64,000 bases of DNA from Streptomyces sp. TLI_235 (GTDB lineage: Bacteria; Actinomycetota; Actinomycetes; Streptomycetales; Streptomycetaceae): the NCBI GenBank assembly GCA_002300355.1, contig NSGV01000002.1, forward strand, positions 1,736,001 through 1,800,000. The letters are read 5' to 3'. Position numbers and translations under genes: made by a program. Shown piece by piece: positions 48,440 to 57,282 of the stretch. A model generated the notes under the pieces. The model was not told the DNA's origin. It was given only the letters and a program-made list of their open reading frames with translations, and did not search any database. Each line of letters opens with the position of its first letter. Position 1 is the stretch's first letter.

Positions 48440-49246
48440 GTGAAAAAGCTCTCCGCACGACGGCGCCACCCACTGGCGGCGCTGGTCGTCCTACTTCTCG
48501 CCCTGGCGGCCACCGGGGGGCTGTACGCCGCGTTCGCGCCCGCCGAGAAGGCGCAGGCCGACACCTCCGCGCAGTCGCTCGCCATCGAAGAGGGCAAGAA
48601 GCTCTTCGCCGTGGGCTGCTCCTCCTGCCACGGCCTCGACGGCCAGGGCAGCTCCGACGGCCCGAGCCTGGTGGGCGTGGGTTCCGCCGCGGTCGACTTC
48701 CAGGTCGGCACCGGCCGTATGCCGGCCCAGCAGAGCGGCGCCCAGGTGCCCGCCAAGAGGGTCGTCTACTCCCAGGCCCAGATCGACCAGCTGGCCGCCT
48801 ACGTGGCCTCGCTCGGCCCCGGCCCGGTCGCTCCGACCAAGGAGCAGTACACCTCCACCGACCCGAACGACGTGGCCAAGGGCGGCGAGCTCTTCCGGAC
48901 CAACTGCGCCCAGTGCCACAACTTCGCGGGCAAGGGCGGCGCTCTGACGAAGGGCAAGTACGCCCCGACGCTGGAGAACACCTCCCCGAAGCACATCTAC
49001 GAGGCCATGCAGACCGGCCCGCAGAACATGCCCTCGTTCCCCGACACCACCATGCCGGAGGAGCAGAAGAAGCAGATCGTGGCCTGGGTCAGCCACACCA
49101 ACGACGAGCCCAACCCCGGTGGCCTCTCGCTGGGCAGCCTCGGTCCGGTGACCGAGGGTCTGTTCGGCTGGATCTTCGCCCTCGGTTCGCTCATCGTGGT
49201 CGCGATCTGGGTCGCCGCCCACACCACCAAGGCCAAGAAGTCATGA
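48440..49246 (+). CDS. qcrC: dihaem cytochrome c subunit of the bc1 complex
   Basis: A 268-residue protein with an N-terminal membrane anchor or signal (residues about 8-32), two haem c sites CSSCH near residue 60 and CAQCH near residue 158, and a C-terminal transmembrane helix (FGWIFALGSLIVVAIWVA). The dihaem form replaces a soluble cytochrome c and connects the bc1 complex directly to the aa3 oxidase. GTG 48440; the stop overlaps qcrA by four bases (ATGA). Confidence 0.95.
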   Translation: MKKLSARRRHPLAALVVLLLALAATGGLYAAFAPAEKAQADTSAQSLAIEEGKKLFAVGCSSCHGLDGQGSSDGPSLVGVGSAAVDFQVGTGRMPAQQSGAQVPAKRVVYSQAQIDQLAAYVASLGPGPVAPTKEQYTSTDPNDVAKGGELFRTNCAQCHNFAGKGGALTKGKYAPTLENTSPKHIYEAMQTGPQNMPSFPDTTMPEEQKKQIVAWVSHTNDEPNPGGLSLGSLGPVTEGLFGWIFALGSLIVVAIWVAAHTTKAKKS

Positions 49247-50307
49247 GCCACGAGATGTCTGACGAGAAGCTGCCGGAGTCGCACGGCTCCGAAGGGCACG
49301 AGGTCGCCGTCCACGGCGACCCGTTCGCCGACCCCGGTCTGCCGGCCCACGGGCCGCGCCGGACCGACATCGACGAGCGCGCCGCCAAGCGCGCCGAGCG
49401 GCAGGTCTCCCTGCTGTTCATCGTCTCGATGCTCGCCACCGTCGGTTTCATCGCCTCGTACGTGGCGATCGACATCGACAAGATCGTCTACATCTTCCCG
49501 CTGGGCCACGTCAGCGCGCTGAACTTCGCGCTCGGCATGACCCTCGGTGTGGCGCTCTTCTGCATCGGCGCGGGCGCCGTCCACTGGGCGCGCACCCTGA
49601 TGTCGGACCACGAGATCCCGGCCGACCGCCACCCGATCGAGGCGGACGACGAGCTGCGTGCCGATGTCATCGAGCAGTTCCAGACCGGCGCCGCGGAGTC
49701 CGGCTTCGGCCGCCGCAAGATGCTCCGCAACACCCTGATCGGCTCGATGGCGCTGGTGCCGCTCTCCGGTGTGGTGCTGCTGCGCGACCTGGGCCCGCTG
49801 CCCGAGGACAAGCTGGCGCACACCGGCTGGGAGCTGGCCACCCCGGCCAAGCCCCTCAAGCTGATCAACATGAACACCAACGAGCCGATGAAGCCCGAGG
49901 ACATCGTCACCGGCTCGCTGACCTTCGCCAAGCCCGAGGGCCTGGAGGAGGACCAGGAGATCTTCCAGGAGCAGATCGCCAAGGACGCCCTGATGATCAT
50001 CCGGATCGCTCCGGAGGACCTGAAGGACAAGACGTCCGCCGAGCTCGGGTTCGAGGGCATCCTCGCCTACTCGAAGATCTGCACCCACGTCGGCTGCCCG
50101 ATCAGCCTCTACGAGCAGCAGACCCACCACGCGCTCTGCCCCTGCCACCAGTCGACCTTCGACCTGGCGGACGGCGCGCGCGTCATCTTCGGCCCGGCCG
50201 GTCACCCGCTGCCGCAGCTGAAGATCACCACTGACGAGAAGGGCTTCCTGGTCGCCACCGGCGACTTCCAGGAGCCCGTCGGCCCGAGCTACTGGGAGCG
50301 GCCGTGA
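49243..50307 (+). CDS. qcrA: Rieske iron-sulfur subunit of the bc1 complex
   Basis: A 354-residue subunit. The N-terminal 60 residues are hydrophilic. Three transmembrane segments follow (actinobacterial type, rather than one) and then a C-terminal Rieske domain with the [2Fe-2S] ligands CTHVGC and CPCHQS. It oxidises menaquinol and passes electrons to QcrC. It overlaps qcrC upstream (ATGA) and qcrB downstream (GTGA), indicating tight translational coupling. Confidence 0.96.
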   Translation: MSHEMSDEKLPESHGSEGHEVAVHGDPFADPGLPAHGPRRTDIDERAAKRAERQVSLLFIVSMLATVGFIASYVAIDIDKIVYIFPLGHVSALNFALGMTLGVALFCIGAGAVHWARTLMSDHEIPADRHPIEADDELRADVIEQFQTGAAESGFGRRKMLRNTLIGSMALVPLSGVVLLRDLGPLPEDKLAHTGWELATPAKPLKLINMNTNEPMKPEDIVTGSLTFAKPEGLEEDQEIFQEQIAKDALMIIRIAPEDLKDKTSAELGFEGILAYSKICTHVGCPISLYEQQTHHALCPCHQSTFDLADGARVIFGPAGHPLPQLKITTDEKGFLVATGDFQEPVGPSYWERP

Positions 50308-51962
50308 GTACCGCGAACAACGCCACTTCCGGCGCCTCCAAGCCGGCCAGCACCCGCGCCAAGCCCGCGAACAAGTTCGAGGCTGCCGCTGACTGGACGG
50401 ACGGACGGCTGGGGATCTACACCCTCGCCAAGTCCAACCTGCGCAAGATCTTCCCGGACCACTGGTCCTTCATGCTGGGCGAGATCTGCCTCTACACCTT
50501 CATCATCATCATCCTGACCGGCGTCTACCTGACGCTGTTCTTCAAGCCGAGCATGGCCGAGACCGTGTACCACGGTACGTACGCCCCGCTCAACGGCATC
50601 CGGATGTCCGAGGCGTACGCCTCGACCATGGACATCAGCTTCGAGGTGCGCGGCGGTCTGCTGATCCGTCAGATCCACCACTGGGCGGCGATCGTCTTCG
50701 TCGCCGCGATGCTGGTGCACATGATGCGCGTCTTCTTCACCGGCGCGTTCCGCAAGCCGCGCGAGATCAACTGGCTCTTCGGTGCCGGTCTGCTCTTCCT
50801 CGGCATGTTCGACGGCTTCATGGGCTACTCGCTGCCGGACGACCTGCTGTCCGGTACCGGTATCCGCTTCATGGAGGGCGCGATCCTGGCGGTGCCGCTG
50901 GTCGGCACGTACCTGCAGTTCTTCCTGTACGGCGGCCAGTTCCCCGGCACCGACATCGTGCCGCGGTTCTTCACCATCCACGTGCTGCTGATCCCGGGCA
51001 TCATGCTGGGCCTGCTGGTGGCCCACCTGATCCTGGTCTTCTACCATAAGCACACCCAGTTCGCGGGCCCCGGCCGCACCGAGAAGAACGTCGTCGGCAT
51101 GCCGCTGATGCCGGTCTACATGGCCAAGGCCGGTGGCTTCTTCTTCCTGGTGTTCGGCGTCATCGCGGCCGCCTCGGCGATCGCGACCGTCAACCCGATC
51201 TGGGCGTACGGCCCGTACCGCCCCGACCAGGTGTCCACCGACGCCCAGCCGGACTGGTACATGGGCTTCTCCGAGGGCCTGATCCGTGTCATGCCGGGCT
51301 GGGAGATCCGCGCGTGGGGCCACACCCTGAACATGGGTGTGTTCGTCCCGCTGATGGTCTTCCCGCTGGTCCTGATGGCCATCTGGGTCTACCCGTTCCT
51401 CGAGGCCTGGGTCACCGGCGACAAGCGCGAGCACCACATCGCCGACCGCCCGCGCAACGCCCCGGTCCGCACCGGCTTCGGCGCGGCCTGGATCAGCCTG
51501 TACGTGCTGCTGCTCCTCGGCGGTGGCAACGACCTGCTGGCGACGCACCTGCACCTGTCGATCAACACGATCACCTACTTCGTCCGCGTCGGCTTCTTCG
51601 TCGTCCCGGTGCTGACCTTCTTCATCACCAAGCGGTGGTGCCTGGGTCTGCAGCGCCGTGACAAGGACAAGGTGCTGCACGGCCGTGAGAGCGGCATCAT
51701 CAAGCGCCTGCCGCACGGTGAGTTCGTCGAGATCCACGAGCAGCTGCCGCAGGACAAGCTGTACAAGCTCACCGCGCACGAGCAGCCGCAGCCGATCGAG
51801 CTGCCGGCCGAGGTCGACGAGAACGGTGTCGCCCTCAAGGCCGGCCGCCTGGCGAAGGCCCGTGCCAAGCTCTCCGGCGCGTTCTACGGCGAAGGCGCCC
51901 AGATCGCCAAGCCGACCGCCGAGGAGCACCACGAGATCACCAGCGGCCACGGCCACCACTGA
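50304..51962 (+). CDS. qcrB: cytochrome b subunit of the bc1 complex
   Basis: A 552-residue subunit, longer than mitochondrial cytochrome b because of a C-terminal extension of about 120 residues typical of actinobacteria. The haem-ligand His pairs lie in the helices around RQIHHWAAIVFVAAMLVHMM and FFTIHVLLIPGIMLGLLVAHLIL. The Qo-site motif appears in its actinobacterial form near NPIWAYGPY. It ends the operon before a 15-bp hairpin terminator. Confidence 0.96.
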   Translation: MSTANNATSGASKPASTRAKPANKFEAAADWTDGRLGIYTLAKSNLRKIFPDHWSFMLGEICLYTFIIIILTGVYLTLFFKPSMAETVYHGTYAPLNGIRMSEAYASTMDISFEVRGGLLIRQIHHWAAIVFVAAMLVHMMRVFFTGAFRKPREINWLFGAGLLFLGMFDGFMGYSLPDDLLSGTGIRFMEGAILAVPLVGTYLQFFLYGGQFPGTDIVPRFFTIHVLLIPGIMLGLLVAHLILVFYHKHTQFAGPGRTEKNVVGMPLMPVYMAKAGGFFFLVFGVIAAASAIATVNPIWAYGPYRPDQVSTDAQPDWYMGFSEGLIRVMPGWEIRAWGHTLNMGVFVPLMVFPLVLMAIWVYPFLEAWVTGDKREHHIADRPRNAPVRTGFGAAWISLYVLLLLGGGNDLLATHLHLSINTITYFVRVGFFVVPVLTFFITKRWCLGLQRRDKDKVLHGRESGIIKRLPHGEFVEIHEQLPQDKLYKLTAHEQPQPIELPAEVDENGVALKAGRLAKARAKLSGAFYGEGAQIAKPTAEEHHEITSGHGHH

Positions 51963-51983
51963 TCCCGTACCGATCGCCACAGA

Positions 51984-52019
51984 CCGAGGGCCCCTGCCGT
52001 ACCAGGCAGGGGCCCTCGG
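51984..52019 (+). terminator. intrinsic terminator of ctaE-qcrCAB
   Basis: CCGAGGGCCCCTGCC (51984-51998) and GGCAGGGGCCCTCGG (52005-52019) are perfect complements around GTACCA, followed by CCTTTCC. It is 22 bases after the qcrB stop codon. Confidence 0.9.
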
Positions 52020-52070
52020 CCTTTCCCCGGGCGCCGGGCCGGCCTGCCGGAGCCCTGCCACAATGGGCGC

Positions 52071-52439
52071 GTGCAGCTGACCATCGATCACACCGCCGCC
52101 ACTCCCCCGTACGAGCAGGTGCGGAGCCAGATCGCGGAGCAGGCCCGCAGCGGGGGGCTGCCCGTGGGCCTCAAGCTCCCCACCGTGCGGGCGCTCGCCG
52201 AGGAACTGGGGCTGGCCGCGAACACCGTGGCCCGGGCTTACCGGGAGCTGGAGGCGGACGGGGTGGTGGAGACCCACGGGCGGCGCGGTACGACGATCGC
52301 CGCCACCGGGGACAGCGCCCACCGGCTGGCCGCCGCGGCGGCGGCCGAGTTCGCGGAGCGGGTGCACCGGCTGGGCCTGGACCGGGACGAGGCGCTGGCC
52401 GCCGTCCACACGGCCCTGCAGGTGGCCTACCGCGGCTGA
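52071..52439 (+). CDS. short GntR-family (YtrA-like) regulator
   Basis: A 122-residue protein. The N-terminal GntR winged helix (PYEQVRSQIAEQARSGGLPVGLKLPTVRALAEELGLAANTVARAYRELE) is complete, and the short C-terminal helical tail fits the YtrA subgroup. GTG 52071 lies six bases after a possible -10 (CACAAT), so the message may be leaderless. Such regulators often control adjacent transporters, but none is present. It converges with the L,D-transpeptidase gene. Confidence 0.88.
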   Translation: MQLTIDHTAATPPYEQVRSQIAEQARSGGLPVGLKLPTVRALAEELGLAANTVARAYRELEADGVVETHGRRGTTIAATGDSAHRLAAAAAAEFAERVHRLGLDRDEALAAVHTALQVAYRG

Positions 52440-52455
52440 TCGGCCGCCGGGCGGG

Positions 52456-53724
52456 TCAGAGCTGGGGCTGCATGTCCCCGGAGGCCTGGACGGCCGTGTC
52501 GGCGGTGCCCGCGGTGGAGACCTGGGTGCCCGTCGCCGAGTGCTTCACGTAGTCCGTCCAGCCGATGTTCCAGTCGCCGAAGCCGTTGCCGAACGGCTCC
52601 ATCTCGTGGCCGAGGCTGTTGACGACCTGGACGATGTCGCCGACCCGGGTGTTGTCGAAGAACCACTTGGCGTTCTCCGTGCTCATCCCGGTGCAGCCGT
52701 GGCTGACGTTGGCCTTGCCCTGGGAGCCGACCGACCAGGGGGCCGCGTGCACGTACTCGCCGCTCCAGGTCACCCGGGTGGCCCACTCCACCTGCAGGTC
52801 GTAGGAGTCGGCGCTGCCGGCGGCTATGCCGATGGTCTCGCCGCTCATCCGGACGGTGGCCTCCTGGCCGAGCACCACCTTGATGCCGTTGCGGGTGTCG
52901 AACCCGGGCTTGCCGGTGGTCACCGGGATCGTGCGGACCACTTCGCCGTTGCGGCGGTACGTCAGCTCGTGGGTGGCGGCGTCGACGACGGCCTCCACGC
53001 GGTCCCCGGTGCGGAAGGAGAGGCTGCTCGGCTCGCCGCCGTACAGGCCGTCGGATATCGCGGCGCCGGTGAGGTCGTAGCCGAGCTTCACCGTGGCGTT
53101 GGCCGGCCAGTACTGCTCGGGCCGGAAGTGCAGGTTGCTGTCGTCCACCCAGTACCAGGCGCCGGTCACGGCGGGCTGGGAGGTGACGGTGAGGCCCTGC
53201 TCGACCGCGCGGCGGGCCGCCGGGTCCTTCACCGGGGCGGAGAGCTTCACCGTGAGCGGCTGGCCGACGCCGTAGACGCCGCTGCCGGAGGAGTCCGGGC
53301 CGAGCTGGGCGGTGAGCAGGTTCTGCGCCGCGACCGTGGTGAACGCGGTGCTGGTCTCGCCGCGGCCGCCCTTGCCGTCGTCGGCGGCTATTCGGGCGGT
53401 GTAGGCGGTGCCGGCCCGCAGCCGCCCGGTGGTCCGCCAGCTGCGCCGGTCGTCCGACAGCTTGCCGGCCACCAGCCGGCCGTCCGGGCCGGCGACGGTG
53501 ACGTCCGTGAGCGTGCTGCCCGGTTCGGCGGTCACCGTGAAGGGCTTGGCGGGGTCCACCCGTTCCCCGGCCGAGGTCCGCACCAGGGGTGCGGCGTCGA
53601 CCGTGCGGGTGACCGGTCCGATGGACGAGTCCGGGCCTCCGGACGAGCAGGCCGCTATCGGGGCCAGAAGTATGAGGGCCGTTATGCCGGCCTTGCCGTG
53701 TGCGAGTCTCCGACAACCGTTCAC
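52456..53724 (-). CDS. lipoprotein L,D-transpeptidase with Ig-like domains
   Basis: A 422-residue secreted lipoprotein. The lipobox is LAPIAAC (Cys near residue 26). Two Ig-like modules (about 45-245) precede a YkuD catalytic domain with HAAPWSVGSQGKANVSHGC and catalytic Cys344 in SHGCTGMS. This matches LdtB/LdtMt2-type enzymes that form 3-3 cross-links in peptidoglycan. GTG 53724 has GGAGG five bases upstream. A Gly/Ser/Thr tail follows the catalytic domain. Confidence 0.93.
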   Translation of the reverse strand: MNGCRRLAHGKAGITALILLAPIAACSSGGPDSSIGPVTRTVDAAPLVRTSAGERVDPAKPFTVTAEPGSTLTDVTVAGPDGRLVAGKLSDDRRSWRTTGRLRAGTAYTARIAADDGKGGRGETSTAFTTVAAQNLLTAQLGPDSSGSGVYGVGQPLTVKLSAPVKDPAARRAVEQGLTVTSQPAVTGAWYWVDDSNLHFRPEQYWPANATVKLGYDLTGAAISDGLYGGEPSSLSFRTGDRVEAVVDAATHELTYRRNGEVVRTIPVTTGKPGFDTRNGIKVVLGQEATVRMSGETIGIAAGSADSYDLQVEWATRVTWSGEYVHAAPWSVGSQGKANVSHGCTGMSTENAKWFFDNTRVGDIVQVVNSLGHEMEPFGNGFGDWNIGWTDYVKHSATGTQVSTAGTADTAVQASGDMQPQL

Positions 53725-53850
53725 CGGTGCCTCCGAGGTCTCCCGACGATGTACCAGAGCCTAGGAACGGCCGGGAGCGCTCAGCACCCCGGGAGGCGGC
53801 ACGATTGGACCGGCCGGGTGAGACGGCGGCGCAGCGTGACGGGCACGGCG

Positions 53851-53886
53851 AAGGGCCGGGCTCCCCCGAAGGGGTGCCCGGCCCTT
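53851..53886 (-). terminator. terminator of ctaCDF
   Basis: AAGGGCCGGGC (53851-53861) pairs perfectly with GCCCGGCCCTT (53876-53886). It is 18 bases beyond the ctaF stop codon, in the transcription direction of the oxidase operon. Confidence 0.8.
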
Positions 53887-53903
53887 GGCCCGACGTGCCG
53901 GAA

Positions 53904-54302
53904 CTACTGGTTCTGGTCCTCGCCGCGGTAGAACTCGAAGACCCAGCCGTAGATGCCGATCAGGATGATCGGCAGCGACCACCAGAGCAGCCACCAGCCG
54001 AAGATCACGCCGAGGAAGGCGAGCGCACCGCCGATGGCGAGCGCGAGCGGCTGCCAGCTGTGCGGGGCGAAGAAGCCGACCTCGCCGGCGTCGTCCGCGA
54101 CCTCGGCCTCGGGGTTGTCACCGGCGCCGCTGTCCACCCGGCGGGCGGTGAAGGCGAGGTAGTACCCGATGAAGGCACAGAGGCCGAACGCCAGGAACAG
54201 CGCGGTGGTGCCGGCCGGCTCCTTCGACCACAGGCCGTAGACGATGGCCATGATCAGGATGAAGGCGGCAAAGCCGCCGAAGATCTTGCCCTGCTCCTTC
54301 AT
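53904..54302 (-). CDS. ctaF: actinobacterial cytochrome c oxidase subunit IV
   Basis: A 132-residue membrane subunit with four hydrophobic helices (KIFGGFAAFILIMAIVYGLW through SLPIILIGIYGWVFEFYRG). The actinobacteria-specific sequence SWQPLALAIGGALAFLG is present. Its ATG overlaps the ctaD stop by one base. It corresponds to Rv2199c and completes the aa3 oxidase with CtaC, CtaD and CtaE. Confidence 0.93.
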   Translation of the reverse strand: MKEQGKIFGGFAAFILIMAIVYGLWSKEPAGTTALFLAFGLCAFIGYYLAFTARRVDSGAGDNPEAEVADDAGEVGFFAPHSWQPLALAIGGALAFLGVIFGWWLLWWSLPIILIGIYGWVFEFYRGEDQNQ

Positions 54303-56080
54303 CAGGCGTCGCCCTCCTTCTCGGACTTGTCCAGCTTCGGCCGGTCGTACTGCGCCGGGGTCACGCCCGCGAAGTGCTTCGCCGGCTCACCGTGGTTCTC
54401 CAGGTAGTCCAGCGCGGCGATCTCCGGGTGGTGCAGGTCGAACGCCGGGGATTCCGAGCGGATCCGGGGCAGCGTGAGGAAGTTGTGCCGCGGCGGCGGG
54501 CAGGAGGTCGCCCACTCCAGCGAGCGGCCGTAGCCCCACGGGTCGTCCACCTCGAGCTTCTCGCCGTACTTGGCGGTCTTCCAGACGTTGTAGAGGAACG
54601 GCAGGATCGACAGGCCGAGCAGGAACGAGCCGACGGTGGAGACGCTGTTCAGCGTGGTGAAGCCGTCGGAGGCCAGGTAGTCGGCGTAGCGGCGGGGCAT
54701 GCCCTCGGCGCCGAGCCAGTGCTGGACGAGGAAGGTGGTGTGGAAGCCGATGAACAGCGTCCAGAAGGTGATCTTGCCGAGACGCTCGTCGAGCATCTTG
54801 CCGGTCATCTTCGGCCACCAGAAGTGGAAGCCCGCGAACATCGCGAAGACGACGGTGCCGAAGACCACGTAGTGGAAGTGGGCGACGACGAAGTACGAGT
54901 CCGAGACGTGGAAGTCGATCGGCGGGGCGGCGAGCAGAACACCCGTCAGACCGCCGAAGAGGAAGGTGACCAGGAAGCCGATCGTCCACAGCATCGGGGT
55001 CTCGAAGCTGAGCGAGCCCTTCCACATGGTGCCGATCCAGTTGAAGAACTTCACACCGGTCGGGACGGCGATCAGGAAGGTCATGAAGGAGAAGAACGGC
55101 AGCAGCACCTGGCCGGTGACGTACATGTGGTGGGCCCACACCGTCACGGACAGGCCGGCGATCGCGATGGTGGCCGCGATGAGACCGGAGTAGCCGAACA
55201 TCGGCTTGCGGCTGAAGACCGGGATGATCTCCGACACGATGCCGAAGAACGGCAGCGCGATGATGTAGACCTCGGGGTGGCCGAAGAACCAGAACAGGTG
55301 CTGCCACAGCATCGCTCCGCCGTTGGCGGGGTCGAAGACGTGGGCGCCGAACTTGCGGTCCGCCTCCAGGGCGAACAGCGCGGCGGCGAGCACCGGGAAG
55401 GCCAGCAGGACCAGCACGGCGGTCAGCAGGACGTTCCACACGAAGATCGACATGCGGAACATCGTCATGCCGGGGGCGCGCATGCAGATGATCGTGGTGA
55501 TGAAGTTGACCGCACCGAGGATCGTGCCGAAGCCGGAGAAGGCCAGACCCATGATCCACATGTCGGCGCCGACGCCCGGCGAACGGACGGCGTCGGACAG
55601 CGGCGAGTAGGCGAACCAGCCGAAGTCGGCGGCGCCCTGCGGGGTGAGGAAGCCGGCCACCGCGATGACCGAGCCGAACAGGTACAGCCAGTAGGCGAAC
55701 ATGTTCAGACGCGGGAAGGCGACGTCGGGGGCGCCGATCTGGAGCGGCATGATCCAGTTCGCGAAGCCCGCGAAGAGCGGGGTGGCGAACATCAGCAGCA
55801 TGATCGTGCCGTGCATGGTGAACGCCTGGTTGAACTGCTCGTTCGAGAGGATCTGCGTCCCCGGACGGGCGAGTTCGGCGCGCATGACCAGGGCGAGGAT
55901 GCCGCCGATCAGGAAGAAGGCGAACGAGGTCGCCAGGTACATCGTGCCGATCGTCTTGTGGTCGGTGGTGGTGAGCCACTTGATGATCTGGTTGCCCCGC
56001 TTGCCGACACGGGCGCTCTTGCCGGCCGTGACGCCCCCGGCGCCCCCGCCGGCCGCGGCGGGCTCGTTGAGGATGGTCAC
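54302..56080 (-). CDS. ctaD: cytochrome c oxidase subunit I
   Basis: A 592-residue haem-copper oxidase core with twelve helices. Ligand motifs are MHGTIMLLMF (low-spin haem His), WQHLFWFFGHPEVYIIALP (CuB His cross-linked to Tyr), VWAHHMYVTG (CuB His pair) and HFHYVVFGTVVF (haem a and a3 His). The E-containing proton-path motif in GHPEVY is present. GTG 56080 overlaps the ctaC stop (GTGA). Confidence 0.97.
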   Translation of the reverse strand: MTILNEPAAAGGGAGGVTAGKSARVGKRGNQIIKWLTTTDHKTIGTMYLATSFAFFLIGGILALVMRAELARPGTQILSNEQFNQAFTMHGTIMLLMFATPLFAGFANWIMPLQIGAPDVAFPRLNMFAYWLYLFGSVIAVAGFLTPQGAADFGWFAYSPLSDAVRSPGVGADMWIMGLAFSGFGTILGAVNFITTIICMRAPGMTMFRMSIFVWNVLLTAVLVLLAFPVLAAALFALEADRKFGAHVFDPANGGAMLWQHLFWFFGHPEVYIIALPFFGIVSEIIPVFSRKPMFGYSGLIAATIAIAGLSVTVWAHHMYVTGQVLLPFFSFMTFLIAVPTGVKFFNWIGTMWKGSLSFETPMLWTIGFLVTFLFGGLTGVLLAAPPIDFHVSDSYFVVAHFHYVVFGTVVFAMFAGFHFWWPKMTGKMLDERLGKITFWTLFIGFHTTFLVQHWLGAEGMPRRYADYLASDGFTTLNSVSTVGSFLLGLSILPFLYNVWKTAKYGEKLEVDDPWGYGRSLEWATSCPPPRHNFLTLPRIRSESPAFDLHHPEIAALDYLENHGEPAKHFAGVTPAQYDRPKLDKSEKEGDA

Positions 56081-56943
56081 TTCTTTTCACTTCCCGTGTT
56101 CTCGGCGGGGCCCAGGAGGCCGGAGGGCACCGCGCCGGACTGGCCCTTGGCCCGAAGCTCCTTCAGGTGCTGCTCGTACTGGTCGTGGGTGACGACCTTG
56201 ACGTTGAACAGCATCCGGGAGTGGTCCTGGCCGCAGAGCTCGGCGCACTTGCCGGCGAAGGTGCCGAAGGAGGTCGGGGTCACCTCGAACCGGTTCACCA
56301 CGCCCGGCACGACGTCCATCTTCATGAGGAAGTTGACGGGCCAGAAGTCGTGGATCACATCGTTGGAGGTGAGGACGAACTCCACCGACTCGTTGATCGG
56401 CAGGTACAGGGTCGGCACCTCGGCCGGCGTGCCGACGTCGTACGCGGCAGTGGTGCTGGCCGGGTTCGGGATCTCGGAGTTCTCGTAGTTGAACGCCCAG
56501 TTCCACTGGAAGCCCACCACGTTCACCACGTGCTGCGGATGCGCGCTGACCTTGGTCAGTTCGGCTTCGTCGCGGGCGACGAAGTAGAAGAGCACCGAGA
56601 CGATGACAAGGGGGACCGCGGTGTACAGCGCCTCGATGGGCACGTTGTACCGGGTCTGAGCGGGGATCTCCACCTTGGTGCGGCTACGCCGGTGGAAGAT
56701 CACGCTCCAGAGGATCAGACCCCACATCAGTGCGCCCACTGCCAGCGCCGCGATCCACGAGCCCTGCCACATGTGGAGGACCAGGGGGCCTTCCTCGGTG
56801 ACGGGCGAGGGGAGGCCAAGCCTGGGGAGGTCGTTGGCCGAGCAGCCGGTGGCGGTCGCGATGACGAGGCCCAGTGCCAGCGCCTGAGGCAGCTTCCGCC
56901 GCATCGTGCGCCGCGGCGAGCGGTCGGAGCCGTTGGGACTCAC
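56077..56943 (-). CDS. ctaC: cytochrome c oxidase subunit II (lipoprotein)
   Basis: A 288-residue subunit. The signal sequence ends with lipobox ATATGC near residue 37. Two transmembrane helices follow, then a cupredoxin domain with the dinuclear CuA site CAELCGQDHSRM and the aromatic FQWNW electron-entry patch. GTG 56943 has GAAGG six bases upstream. It is the first gene of ctaCDF. The promoter region is shared with the divergent desulfurase-TusA gene. Confidence 0.95.
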   Translation of the reverse strand: MSPNGSDRSPRRTMRRKLPQALALGLVIATATGCSANDLPRLGLPSPVTEEGPLVLHMWQGSWIAALAVGALMWGLILWSVIFHRRSRTKVEIPAQTRYNVPIEALYTAVPLVIVSVLFYFVARDEAELTKVSAHPQHVVNVVGFQWNWAFNYENSEIPNPASTTAAYDVGTPAEVPTLYLPINESVEFVLTSNDVIHDFWPVNFLMKMDVVPGVVNRFEVTPTSFGTFAGKCAELCGQDHSRMLFNVKVVTHDQYEQHLKELRAKGQSGAVPSGLLGPAENTGSEKK

Positions 56944-57282
56944 GTAGCGCCTTCCCGAAGTCTCGCCCGCGATCGCGCCGCCTCCGGGAGTGCTGTGCGC
57001 CTCCCCGGCGACCCGGCCACGGGCACGGTTTGAATGCTTATGCGGGCCAAACGCTACTGCATCCTTATGCGGCACTCACGAGCAGCCCCCGCTAACGCGC
57101 CGCCCGCCTACCCGATCAGCCCCGGCAGGCGTTCCGTTGCAGGTCATAGTAGGCATCCGAGGGTCCCACACCCGATCGGGGGACCTCACTGCGACACGCG
57201 GGTGACGGTGCGTCGTACCGGACGAATACCACCAAATCGGGTGTGCGCCCGGCCGTGCCCCGGGCGGGGATAGCGTGGGAGG
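56944..57282. promoter_or_regulatory. divergent promoter region of ctaCDF with repeats
   Basis: About 340 bases without a gene. CTTATGCGG occurs twice in direct orientation (57037-57045 and 57064-57072, 27 bases apart) on the ctaC side. CACACCCGAT (57167-57176) and ATCGGGTGTG (57236-57245) form a spaced inverted repeat. On the right, TAGCGT (57271-57276) is six bases before the GTG of the next gene, a leaderless-promoter arrangement. Confidence 0.55.
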
